A DNA stretch of 64,000 bases, taken from positions 21,262,391-21,326,390 of the forward strand of contig CM055868.1 in NCBI GenBank assembly GCA_029582165.1, in the 5' to 3' direction. The notes beneath the pieces are model-generated. The model was not told the origin of the DNA. It did not search any database and saw only the letters and a program-made list of their open reading frames with translations. The translations under genes were made by a program, and so were the position numbers. The DNA is from Portulaca oleracea. Its lineage: Eukaryota > Streptophyta > Magnoliopsida > Caryophyllales > Portulacaceae. Of this stretch, positions 55,276 through 64,000 are shown one piece after another (positions within the stretch are counted from its first letter, which is position 1; each line of letters begins with the position of its first letter).

Positions 55276-56690
55276 ATGGCGGTATTAGAAGACACCATCA
55301 GCATAAATGTGGGTACGGAAGAGCAACTTCGAGAGTTGAAGTTGGGTAGCTCTCTAACAAAGGAGGAACAACTAGCATTCACAGAGCCTCTCAAAGAGTT
55401 CGTTGATGTGTTCGCTTGGTCTTATGAGGATATTCCCGGGATTGACAGGGACATCACAGAGCATACTATACCATTACTCTCTAATGCAAAGCCAGTTCGG
55501 CAAAAGGCTAGGAGGATTAAGCCAGAATGGGCCAAGAAGATTGAAGAGGTAGTAATTAAGCGGCTCAATACCTAGTTCATTAAAGTAATCCAATACCCTG
55601 AGTGGATTGCCAACATAGTCCCAGTACCTGAGAAAGATGGAAAGGTGCGCATGTGTGTGGACTTCAGGGACCTTAATAAAGCTAGTCTGAAGGAAACTAT
55701 AGTTTCCCATTACCTCACATTGATGTATTGGTGGATAACAATTGCAGACATGAGCTCCTATCCTTCATGGATGGATATGCTGGTTACAATCAAATTAAGA
55801 TGGCAGAAGAAGACATGGAGAAAACTTCGTTCACCACACCTTAGGGAACATATTGCTATGTGGTCATGCCCTTTGGTCTCAAGAATGTCGGTGCAACATA
55901 CCAAAGAACAACCAACACTCTACTCCATGACATGATGCATAAGGAAGGTGAGGTCTACGTAGATGATATGATTGTCAAATCCAGAACAAGAGAGGAGCAT
56001 GTTCCTAATCTCCGAAAGTTTTTCCTTAGACTTCGCAAATACAAAATGCGGCTCAATCCAGCCAAATGCACTTTCGAGGTCACTTCGGAAAACTGTTAGG
56101 CTATGTGGTTAGTCAACGGGGCATTGAAGTGGATCCCTCAAAGATAAAGGCCATTCAGGATCTGCAACCGCTCAAAACAGAAAAGGAGATAAGGAAATTT
56201 CTAGGGAGAGTTCAGTACATTAGTAGATTCATCTCTAAACTCACAATGACTTGTGAGCTTTTATTCAAGAAGTTGAAGAAGGGGAGTAAGATAGAATGGG
56301 ATGACCAATGCCAAGGTGCTTTTGACAAGATCAAGGAGTATTTGCAACATCCGCCGGTCCTCATGCTACCGGTCATATGAGCCTCTCCTCCTTTATCTCA
56401 CAGTAACCAGCTCTGTGATAGGGGCCATGCTGGCTCAGAAAATAAAAGGTCAAGAGAGCGTCATCTATTACTTGAGCAAGAAATTCCTGGAATACGAGAG
56501 CAGGTATGTTGACATAGAGAAGATAGCTCTTGCATTGGTATGGGCCACCAAGAAGCTGAGGCATTACATGCTTCCACATACCGTATATGTCATAGCTGAA
56601 AGCAACCCCATCAAGTTCATCATGGAACAACCCACCGTCAACAATCGCATTGCTAGCTGGGTAGTCATGCTTTAGGAATTCAACTTTCAA
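55276..56690 (+). pseudogene. pol: T reverse transcriptase and first RNase H
   Basis: Tat-lineage wording is clear: FVDVFAWSYEDIPGIDRDI, IANIVPVPEKDGKVRMCVDF, VMPFGLKNVGATYQRTT, the catalytic YVDDMIV near 55950, and LLGYVVSQRGIEVDPSKI. RNase H has YYLSKKFLEYESRYVDIEK and KLRHYMLPHTVYV. It is broken by a TAG at 55573-55575, several frame changes (about 55690, 56090, 56375) and a TAG near 56673. Confidence 0.88.
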
Positions 56691-56799
56691 TACTTACCTC
56701 AGAAGTCCATCAAAGGCGGAGTTGTTTTTGACTTCCTAGTTGCATCCCCATCACAGGAACCTCCAAGCACTCATTTGGAGTCCCCAGATGAGGATATCT

Positions 56800-57200
56800 T
56801 TGTCACCAATGAAGTTACGTGGGAAATGTACTTTGACGGGGCCTCCAATCAGATGGGTTGTTGAGTAGGAGTCCTATTGATCTCACCAGAAGGGGCACAT
56901 GTCCTGTGTCTGTGAAGTTAGATTTTGATGGCACTAACAATGCTGCAGAATACGAAGCTTGCATAAAGGGATTGCAAGATGCTCTAACTTTAGGAGTGCA
57001 CCACATAAAGGTCTTTGCAGATTCTAACCTCATCATCAATCAGGTTAAGAATGCATGGAAGGTCAGAAATGAATGCCTTATGGCATAACAACAGAAGTTC
57101 TTAGAATTTGCTGACCAATTCGAAAAGATCATTTTTCAATACCTCTCAAAGGATCACAATGAGCTAGCCGACACCTTGGCTAAATTGTCTTCAACGGTAT
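56800..57200 (+). pseudogene. T second (archaeal-type) RNase H
   Basis: WEMYFDGASNQMG begins at about 56821, followed by VKLDFDGTNNAAEYEACIKGL, VFADSNLIINQV and DHNELADTLAK, the pattern of the additional RNase H that marks Tat/Ogre elements. A TGA near 56863 and a frame change near 56900 break it. Confidence 0.82.
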
Positions 57201-57389
57201 CAACCCCAGCAGGCACGCTACAACTACTCGTGATAGTAGAGTGACAATCCGAACCACATACATATGCACCATGGACATTCAAGAGGTCGATACCAAGGCA
57301 TGGTTTCATGATATATACAACTTTCTGCAGAAAGGGGAGTACCCAGTCGAGCTAGATGCCCGAGAACAATGAGCAATCAGGTCTTTAGC

Positions 57390-58010
57390 AGCATAATACT
57401 GCTTAATCCAAGATCGCTTGTACAAGAAATCAGCTACATGCATCAATTTGTTGTGTATAGATGCCAAAGGTGCAGAAGAAGTCATAGCCTCTATACATGG
57501 AGGAGAGTGTGGCCCTCACATGAATGGGCGTATGGTGGCTAAGAAAATCCAACGGGCAAGTTACTATTGGACGACTATGGAAGCAGATTGTTTGGATTTC
57601 ATCTGAAAGTGTCACAAATGTCAAGAGTATGCCAATCTGCAATATCAACCCCCTTCGTATCTAACCACCTTGACATCACCATGGCCATTTTCAGTATGGG
57701 GTGTCGACATCATTGGCAAGATACACCCTACAGGAATGGGAGGTCACGAGTACATCGTGGTCACCATCGATTACTTCACTAAGTGAGTAGAGGCAACTTC
57801 TTATGCCATACTCACATCCAAGAAAGTGGCTAAGTTAATCATTCGGAACATCATATATAGGTATGGGATACCTCATGAGATCATCAGCGGCAGTGGGAGC
57901 CACTTCCGAAAGGAAATAGAGACGTTGTTGACCTCATATCGTATTTAGCATCACCGATCTTCGCCCTATAGACCTCAAGCTAATAGCTAAAGTACATCAC
58001 TTGTTATTGA
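57390..58010 (+). pseudogene. int: T integrase, truncated
   Basis: The stretch has LYKKSATCINLLC, ASIHGGECGPHMNGRMVAKKI, CHKCQEYA and VWGVDIIGKIHPTGMGGHEY with the first Asp. The second acidic position reads Gly in IISGSGSHF, so the catalytic triad is damaged. The sequence ends in SPYRPQANS near 57987, before the third acidic residue. Stops lie at 57604, 57784 and 57946. Confidence 0.8.
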
Positions 58011-58201
58011 GAAAATTCGAAAATTAAATACAAGATTATTTAATGGCTAAAGTAGTTTCATTTCCTTCATTTCCTCCCATCTTCTAATCCTCTTTTACTT
58101 TTCTTTTCATCTCCAGTAGTCTTGGAGTATGTCTCATTGTCTCTCTAGCTGTCTGGTTCCGTCTCCAAGTTCTTTGGACGATATACTCTCTTAGACTGTT
58201 T

Positions 58202-59227
58202 TCATCCTTCGACCCTAGGACCAAGTCGGTCCTTTGCTGAGCCCTTTAGGCCTAACCGGTCCTTTACTGTAGTGCAAGGATTGAGTCTCTCCTTCACAGA
58301 TATTGTTGCATGCTCTCTTCTCGCCTCCGCAGCACGACGAGATTCCACGACCGCGATCAACCACCCTTGGTAGCCTGCATCAGCATAAGTGGACACATGC
58401 GCCTTCGAAGGGGTACGAATGGTCGGCCTTTTCTCCCAATATTTCAGCCACGACTCTATGACAGATTTTCGAAGCTTCAAGCACTGGGGGGCTTCACACA
58501 GCAACTCAGGAATTGTTTGTTTCCACCCCATCTGCCTTCGCACTCGATCGGGGAAGTAGTAGGTCATATGTGTCAAACTAGCAATGTACACTTATGCGTT
58601 CCTCGAGTCGCAAGTCACATATTCGGGGATATGCCGCCACTCGATCCACCAAACAATATCCCGAGGTTCCTTTAGGAGTGCAATCCATGCAGTAGTCGAG
58701 CGTAGGTCGATGTACTTTCTTTTCCTCTAGCAGTGATTCGCCATGGCAGAAGATGTCCCGGGTTCCTCCACAAGCCCCAAATGCTCCATCAACCATATCT
58801 ACTCAACGAAGAGAAATAATTAGTAAGGGTTATAATTGCACACCAATTTACCCCAAACTAAAAAGAAATGATTTAGTTTCATTACGTGTAGTAGCAGGGG
58901 GCTTCCCCGATACTCATGCTCAGGATTAGAGTCATCCAGACTTACCATGGTTTCTGCCAGCATCAAGGGAACTAGATTATACCCCCAAGCCATATCCTCC
59001 ACAACTCCAATCAGGTTGTCTGGGCTAGTGCGCCGTCCTCCATGATAGAAGCAGAATTCGCCCAAGAAACATAACACAAGGGCTCGCACCCTTATGACAG
59101 GGCCATACTCTAGAGTTTCAGGAGCTTGGAAATATTCGACTATAGTTTGATAATGTACCTTCTCGCCATCGTTTACTTTCAGACTTTTTGTAACTCTCTT
59201 TGATATTTCACAAGTTGGAAGATGTTG
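58202..59227 (-). pseudogene. DUF7745-like gene, antisense in T
   Basis: The upstream exon (to 58886) reads GEKVHYQTIVEYFQAPETLE, RVRALVLCFLGEFCFYHGGR and LVPLMLAETMVSLDD. A GT-AG intron of 87 bp (58799-58885) is bounded by GTAATG and TAG. The second exon continues in phase with IWLMEHLGLVEEPG, then YYFPDRVRRQMGWKQTIPELL, and ends in a charged tail. Stops lie in exon 2 at about 58730 and 58594, and a stop limits the upstream exon near 59227, so the gene is partial or dead. It resembles plant DUF7745 proteins by wording; its function is unknown. Confidence 0.65.
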
Positions 59228-59401
59228 AATTCAATGCCAATGTTGGTGAGGTATTTATACTACTCAAAGGGGGGCTCAAAATGGATAGGAAATCATCATA
59301 AAACGGTCACCTAGCCATTGATGATCACATCCCTTGATTGCAGCAATTTTTGTAACGGTCGAAAAAAAAAAGCATGGCTAGGCGGCCTTGCTCAAATGCA
59401 G

Positions 59402-59452
59402 GCAAGCGCGCGCCTTGCTAAATCTTGGCCCAGAGCAAGGCCGCATGGCCTT
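59402..59452 (-). promoter_or_regulatory. Dyads upstream of the DUF7745-like gene
   Basis: GCAAG arms flank a CG-rich centre at about 59403-59419. AAGGCCGCATGGCCTT has 6-bp arms at 59437-59452. The second motif is close to the dyads at 63847-63941 upstream of the PMD-like gene. Confidence 0.45.
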
Positions 59453-59788
59453 CTTTTTTTTGTTGGGCTTGGGATTTTTGCCCCTGCGGCCCGTGTGTGT
59501 TTCATTTATTCGAGTTTTTGCTCGATCGAATCAAATCCTGTTCTGAAATTTATGCCCAATGAACTCTAACACTAAGGTTTTTTGTTTTCTTTTTTAGCGT
59601 TTTTGTTTGGGGAAGCGGGACAGTTCCCATTGTATAAATAAAGCATGAATGCAGTAAATCGCAAGAAAAAAAAAGGTCACGATACAACGCATTAACAGAG
59701 TCTTGCATTAATACAAAATAAAAAAAAAGTCTTGCATAAATAAAAACATGAGTCTTGTATAGTCTTCCATAGCATGCAGGAGGAGCCT
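59453..59788 (-). other. Spacer between the antisense genes
   Basis: This is AT-rich with homopolymer runs and short TCTTGCAT repeats near 59700-59760. No gene is supported. Confidence 0.5.
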
Positions 59789-62700
59789 TCAATCAAACCA
59801 CATCAAGGAGCTCGAATCGCCGTTGTCCTTGGCCATGTCGCCATCGCCATTGGAAGCATCCGCAGTACCGAAATAAGTATCCCATGAGTAATAATCAGGG
59901 CCAGTCGCGGGATCAAGGCTCAAAGAAGGCACGAGAGGAGGAGAAAGAGTATTCCATGTCTGCATCGGGACAGGAGATGAGCCCCTCAAAGGTGACGGAA
60001 TAGGGGATGGTTCCCACGGGGGTGACGGCGTTGGAGATTGTTCCCTAGGAGGCGATGGCTTAGACAAAGGAATCTCTGGTGGGACCGGAGATGACCGTGA
60101 AGGTGACGACACAGCGGATTCTTGCGAAGCAGCCAACCAAGAGTGCTCCAGGACGTACCAACCAAAAGATGGAGTCGGCCAGGCAGACTCAGTCACATGA
60201 CCGGGGGCTGGCCAACCAGAAGAGGAAGACCCTCCTAACCAAGAATGATGGGGCGCTGAGCACTTCTATGGGCCTATGGGCCACGAAGAACCCATCTAAG
60301 GAGCAGGGATGGGTCATCCTGCTAAGTAAGTATTGGAGTCGAATGAAAGAGCAATAGGAGGTGCAGGATACAAAGCAGCATCATCTGCTAGGGCCTAAGC
60401 ACCGGGATACCCTACGGATACACCTGAGTCACGATCCCTCACCACTATCTCATGACCTCGGCGACCAGAGCGCACGGAAGCAGGAGTCCTGCGAGAATGT
60501 GAAGGCGGATAGGTGGCACTAGACTCCGAAGTATCTTCCACCCAAAAGGAGGGAGGCAGAGTATCGCCACCATACCCAGTGATGTGATACGAGCCTCCCT
60601 GACCATGAGACTCCCCTAAGGACATTTGAGCCATATCGTCCTCCATATGCTAAGAATGGCGGGAATGAGCTCCAGAACCGCTCCTATGAGAGCCAACAGA
60701 GCCTTGACCCTCGATCAAAAGACCTTTCCCATGACCCTCGGGAACTGCTGCTAGTGGGGCAGGAGAAGAACCACCTACTTTTTTGCAAGATCGGACCTGC
60801 GAAGTGTATTCTCCAGCTGATGAACGGTGAGGTGCTTTCCTACAAGGAGGTGCAACATTTGAACATTGCGGCGGCGCCCGAGGCACAGACTCTACATTAG
60901 CCTCCACATCCGCGCCCCCGGCTGCGGTTCCCTGATATCTACCTGTGCTAGTGAACACTCAGTGGACATGCTTCTTCATAGTGCTCCACTCCTTAACTAT
61001 GCGCCGAAAGCGTGCCCACCTCGGCTAAGAAAAGACAAGGCCAAAAGTCATAGTTGCTCATGAGCGAAGAGGGATAGTGACAGTTAGCGCAGAAAAGAAA
61101 TTACCGGTTTCCGTTCGAATTCATGCACTGCGGAGCATGAGTTGCTCCGCTCCACCTCTAAGAAGCCTCCTATCTTTTCTTCTTCAGCAGGAATTGCCTC
61201 CTCAACAATCTTGCCATAAGGTCCTAGCTGGCAAACATGCGGAAAATAAGTCATTAAAATGTGCAAAGGAGAGCAATATAGGGAAAGGATGCATACCACC
61301 CTAAAAGCCAATCGACTTTCGATCGAGCTCCTCGGCAAAACGATCTTCCGGGACATCCTTGATAAACTTCTGAGATTCTTGGCCTTGAAGGGCATCCCTC
61401 CAAGCATCTGTATCCAAGCACCAAGGTTCGAACATCCTCTTTGAAGGATCCACAGGGACGAGAGGCGGATGGCACCCCAAGGTTGCATCGTGGCGTGCTC
61501 CCCCAGATACCAAACACATAACCCGAAGGAGACTCTATCAACACACGAAGACATGTGTCGTGCTCCACCAACTCCGAGGGGGCTGGGAGCCGACCCAAGT
61601 CAAAGCATGCCCATGGGCACCAGTTCACCTGAGCCTGCAATAGGGGAGTTTTACGGCACAGACCAACAACAAAAGCAGGAAGAAGAAGGATAGGAGATAA
61701 TACCGATGTAAGGATGTCCAGGATACTCCGAACCTCGTCCAGATGTCCTACGATAAATTTCTTGCCTTGAATGTCCTTGATGGTCCAGTGTTCGGCGGCA
61801 AGAACCGACCTGGCCTTCTTGGAGCGTATGTTCAGGGGGTGAATGTATTCGTGATAAGTGCTTTTAGTGACTATGTTTTTAGGGGTTTTCGATAGTGAAT
61901 TAGGGATGGTTTTGTGTGTGAACCTTGATTTTTATTCCAATTTCCCTACTACAGTTGGTGGTGTTGTTTTTTATGTGAATTTGTAGGTTTTAAGGCCAAA
62001 ACACAAATTTTCTCTCAACTTCAGGCAAGAGTGAATATACCATGGGCCTCTACATGACAAATCTAAACCGTGGTACAAATTTGGGACATAAAAGAATAAG
62101 GAACGACCGGGCAGTGCACACCACGGTCTGACCATGGCGGCTGCCACGGTCTTGATTGTTTTAGCGAGTAAACAAGCAGCAACAGCTTCTTGTAAGGCAT
62201 TTGATTTTCATTCGCCAACCATCATCTTCCTTCATGGGCCAATGACAAAGAGAGAAGAGGGATACTAATTAATAACATTGGGCCATCCTTGATTCGGCCT
62301 AATCAAAAGCATAGAGAAGTGAAGGCGAATTGGGATGACTAGTGGAGCCTTCATTCGGCCCAATGAAAGAACAGGAAGGGAGGCCCATTTCAATTCATTC
62401 CATTCAATCACCCTTGATTAGTCTAATCAAAGAAAAGAATGAAAGAAGGGGGAAAGTGAGCGCAATTGATATCCACCATTCGTGGACCCTTCATGCGGCC
62501 TAGTCATGAGGGAGAAAAGTGGAGGCAATTTAGTTCATTCTTTCAAGCCTCACTCGGCCCAATTACAAATGAGAGAAGTGGGATTAAATTCAATTCAATT
62601 CGCCCAGCCCTTTTCTTCCGCCCAGGACACAACAAAGGGGAAGTAGAGAATTGAAGGGCAGCAACTGCCACGGCCAGGCCGTGAGGAAGGCTACGGTTCG

Positions 62701-63614
62701 TGGCTTGTGCATGCGTTCCAAGAAAGAGATAGCAAGTGACAGTTGTTAATTAGTTTTTAAAACTTTCCAAAACCCAAAACCTGATTAGCTTAGCAATTGC
62801 ATTAGAGATTAGTTTTCGGTGCTGCTAATTGAGATGTTACTCCGTACACCGTGCGCTTGCGGACCTGTCAATTTGAAAGCCCATGACTGCATAAAAAAAA
62901 GAGGGGAGGCAATTCGCAAATGGCATAAACAAAGAAAGTCAGGCAACAAAAAAAGTGTGAAGCGTCTCGGGTACATACCTCGACCACCTTCCATAGTGCA
63001 GGGCCATATTAGAAGTGCGGACGAGCAGGGTGCACAAGGATGGATTCATTATTCTGAGAAATTCGCACCCCTCGACGAAGGCCATGGAGAAACATCGCAT
63101 AAGCCGCTTTGCCCCAGTTCAGTCGACGGATATCATCGAAATTTAGCAAATTCTCCATCCAAATCAGTAATATATTGTCGCTACGGTTGGCAAAAATGGT
63201 AGAGCCAATAAAGTACGCCATGAACAAGAAACATCATTGGTCTAGGGGCAGGTTGGCGGAATTGTTGCCGCAAAATAGGGTTTCGAAATGCGAGTACGTT
63301 AAGCTTGATAAACCATACGCAGGCCGAACACGCGTCAGCACTGGGCCCAACATGGCCATGACTCCCGGAGGAGGATCTTTGAGAAAACTCGCATTTCGCC
63401 CACCCTAACAGAGACCTGTGATCATAACAAAGTCAGTAGGGGTCACCGTCATCTCACCCACTGGCAAGTGAAAGGAACTGGTAGTGTCCCAAAACCTTTC
63501 ACCCATATCCTTCCCTAGGACACGATGAGTCTTGCAGTTCCAAGCCACCAAACACAACCAAAAAGTGGAAAAGCCCGTAGCTGTTAAGGTGTTACATGCA
63601 AAGTCTCCTAGCAA
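59789..63614 (-). pseudogene. Plant mobile domain (PMD)-like gene, antisense in T
   Basis: Exons are read by motif. The first (63614-63405) has SSFHLPVGEMTVTPTDFVMITGL, the usual opening of the domain. Next (63227-63020) is AYFIGSTIFANRSDNILLIWM and WGKAAYAMFLHGL. A donor GAG-GTATGT lies near 62975 and an acceptor TGCAG near 62893. The exon at about 61856-61708 is followed by a ~70-bp intron and AQVNWCPWACFDLG, ELVEHDTCLRVLIES. A Pro/Ser-rich tail ends at 59789. Frame breaks near 61540 and 63400 suggest decay. PMD proteins occur in mobile elements and in host silencing factors. Confidence 0.6.
61860..62790. repeat. Non-coding insert with variable dyads in the PMD-like gene
   Basis: No PMD motif is visible here, between two recognisable PMD exons. 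The insert contains CCACGG sites 23 bp apart (62121, 62144) and again (62668, 62691), and about six degenerate 57-77 bp units (62230-62600), most with an inverted repeat whose arms change from unit to unit. It may be an intron, an LTR fragment or an insertion. I found no clear TSD. Confidence 0.5.
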
Positions 63615-64000
63615 ATAAACAATCTTTCAGAGGCTTTTTCAAATTTCCACAGGTCTTTAGGGAATCCTCCTAAAACGTCAAGTGAAGAAATACGAAGCAT
63701 GGACTCGAGTTGCAACCCACAGCAGGGCCGGTTTTATATTATGAGCCAAAATATGGGAGACCATCAAGGAAGGTCGCATAACCTTCCATTTTGGGCCGAC
63801 TTAAGCAAAGCAAACAGAAGGCCCACGAAAAATATAGAAATTTGAGGAAGGCCGCTAGGCCTTCTCTTTTTCTACAGCCCACTAAGTTCCCTTACGCGAG
63901 TAATAGGCTTGGTAAAAAAATAAGAAGGTCGCCTGGCCTTCCTCAAAACGCAGGCCTGTTTGCAAATTTTTGGGCCGAAACCCAGGCAAGCCCTGCAAGC
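63615..64000. other. Window end, no gene supported
   Basis: Apart from the dyad array, the stretch shows a possible extension of the PMD-like gene to about 63690 on the minus strand and GGCCCA-rich sequence to the window end. Confidence 0.4.
63768..63941. promoter_or_regulatory. Dyad array upstream of the PMD-like gene
   Basis: There are three dyads: GGAAGGT/ACCTTCC arms at 63768-63787, GAAGGCC/GGCCTTC at 63847-63864, and GAAGGTC/GGCCTTC (one mismatch) at 63924-63941. Spacing is 79 and 77 bp. It may be a promoter or LTR U3 fragment of T. Confidence 0.5.

Larger units (their letters stand above)
54420..64000 (+). mobile_element. T: decayed Tat-lineage element with antisense genes
   Basis: The element begins mid-polyprotein, directly after the G LTR region. 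Plus-strand pol is RT, RNase H, a second RNase H and integrase to about 58010. Two minus-strand genes follow (DUF7745-like and PMD-like). Extra ORFs downstream of pol, including antisense ones, are known for Tat elements. No LTR of T is recognised. That G inserted into T is likely but not provable without the left flank. Confidence 0.65.

Overview
This window is a stack of LTR retrotransposons from a plant nuclear genome, most likely a eudicot. The evidence is the set of lineages present: Ty3/gypsy chromovirus, Athila and Tat/Ogre, plus Ty1/copia. Primer-binding sites match plant tRNA-Asp, tRNA-Arg and initiator tRNA-Met. Antisense genes of the plant mobile domain (PMD) and DUF7745 type are also present. 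I see no ordinary host gene, tRNA, rRNA or CRISPR array. Species cannot be named from the sequence alone.

The layout is nested to at least four levels, and most joins are proven by 5-bp target-site duplications (TSDs). A chromovirus (G) occupies 1-4283 and 52917 to about 54420. It is split inside its integrase by a 48.6-kb block, 4284-52911, with TSD attat. That block is an Athila element (A): 5' LTR 4284-5382, 3' LTR 43578-44907, followed by a third, inverted LTR (44910-45095 plus 51769-52911). The gag of A is split by a copia element (C, 6208-18818, TSD aaaac), which itself holds a small gag-protease element without reverse transcriptase (TRG, 12862-16958, TSD agtca). The polyprotein of A is split again by a large non-coding Tat/Ogre-like element (D, 20638-35217, TSD agacc), which holds a reverse-oriented remnant (25792-29337) resembling the Tekay/Del chromovirus lineage. 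The inverted LTR of A is split by a minus-strand non-autonomous Athila relative (B, 45096-51763, TSD acaac). From about 54420 to the end lies a decayed Tat-lineage element (T): pol with a second RNase H and integrase on the plus strand, then two intron-containing antisense genes (DUF7745-like at 58202-59227, PMD-like at 59789-63614).

Almost all coding regions are broken by stops or frameshifts. The exception is the 544-codon ORF of TRG, which is open although its two LTRs have visibly diverged.

Two observations stand out. First, the A insertion has the structure LTR-internal-LTR followed by an inverted LTR, and the junction at 44901-44917 looks like two unprocessed U5 cDNA ends joined tail to tail. 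Second, the U3 regions of unrelated families (copia C, Athila A, Athila-like B, TRG) carry different short dyad motifs in one shared geometry: pairs of sites 20-22 bp apart, upstream of the TATA box. A also carries its array inside the element, ahead of the env-like ORF. D and T have related dyads with looser spacing. TRG, B and D additionally share a roughly 100-bp module next to the array.
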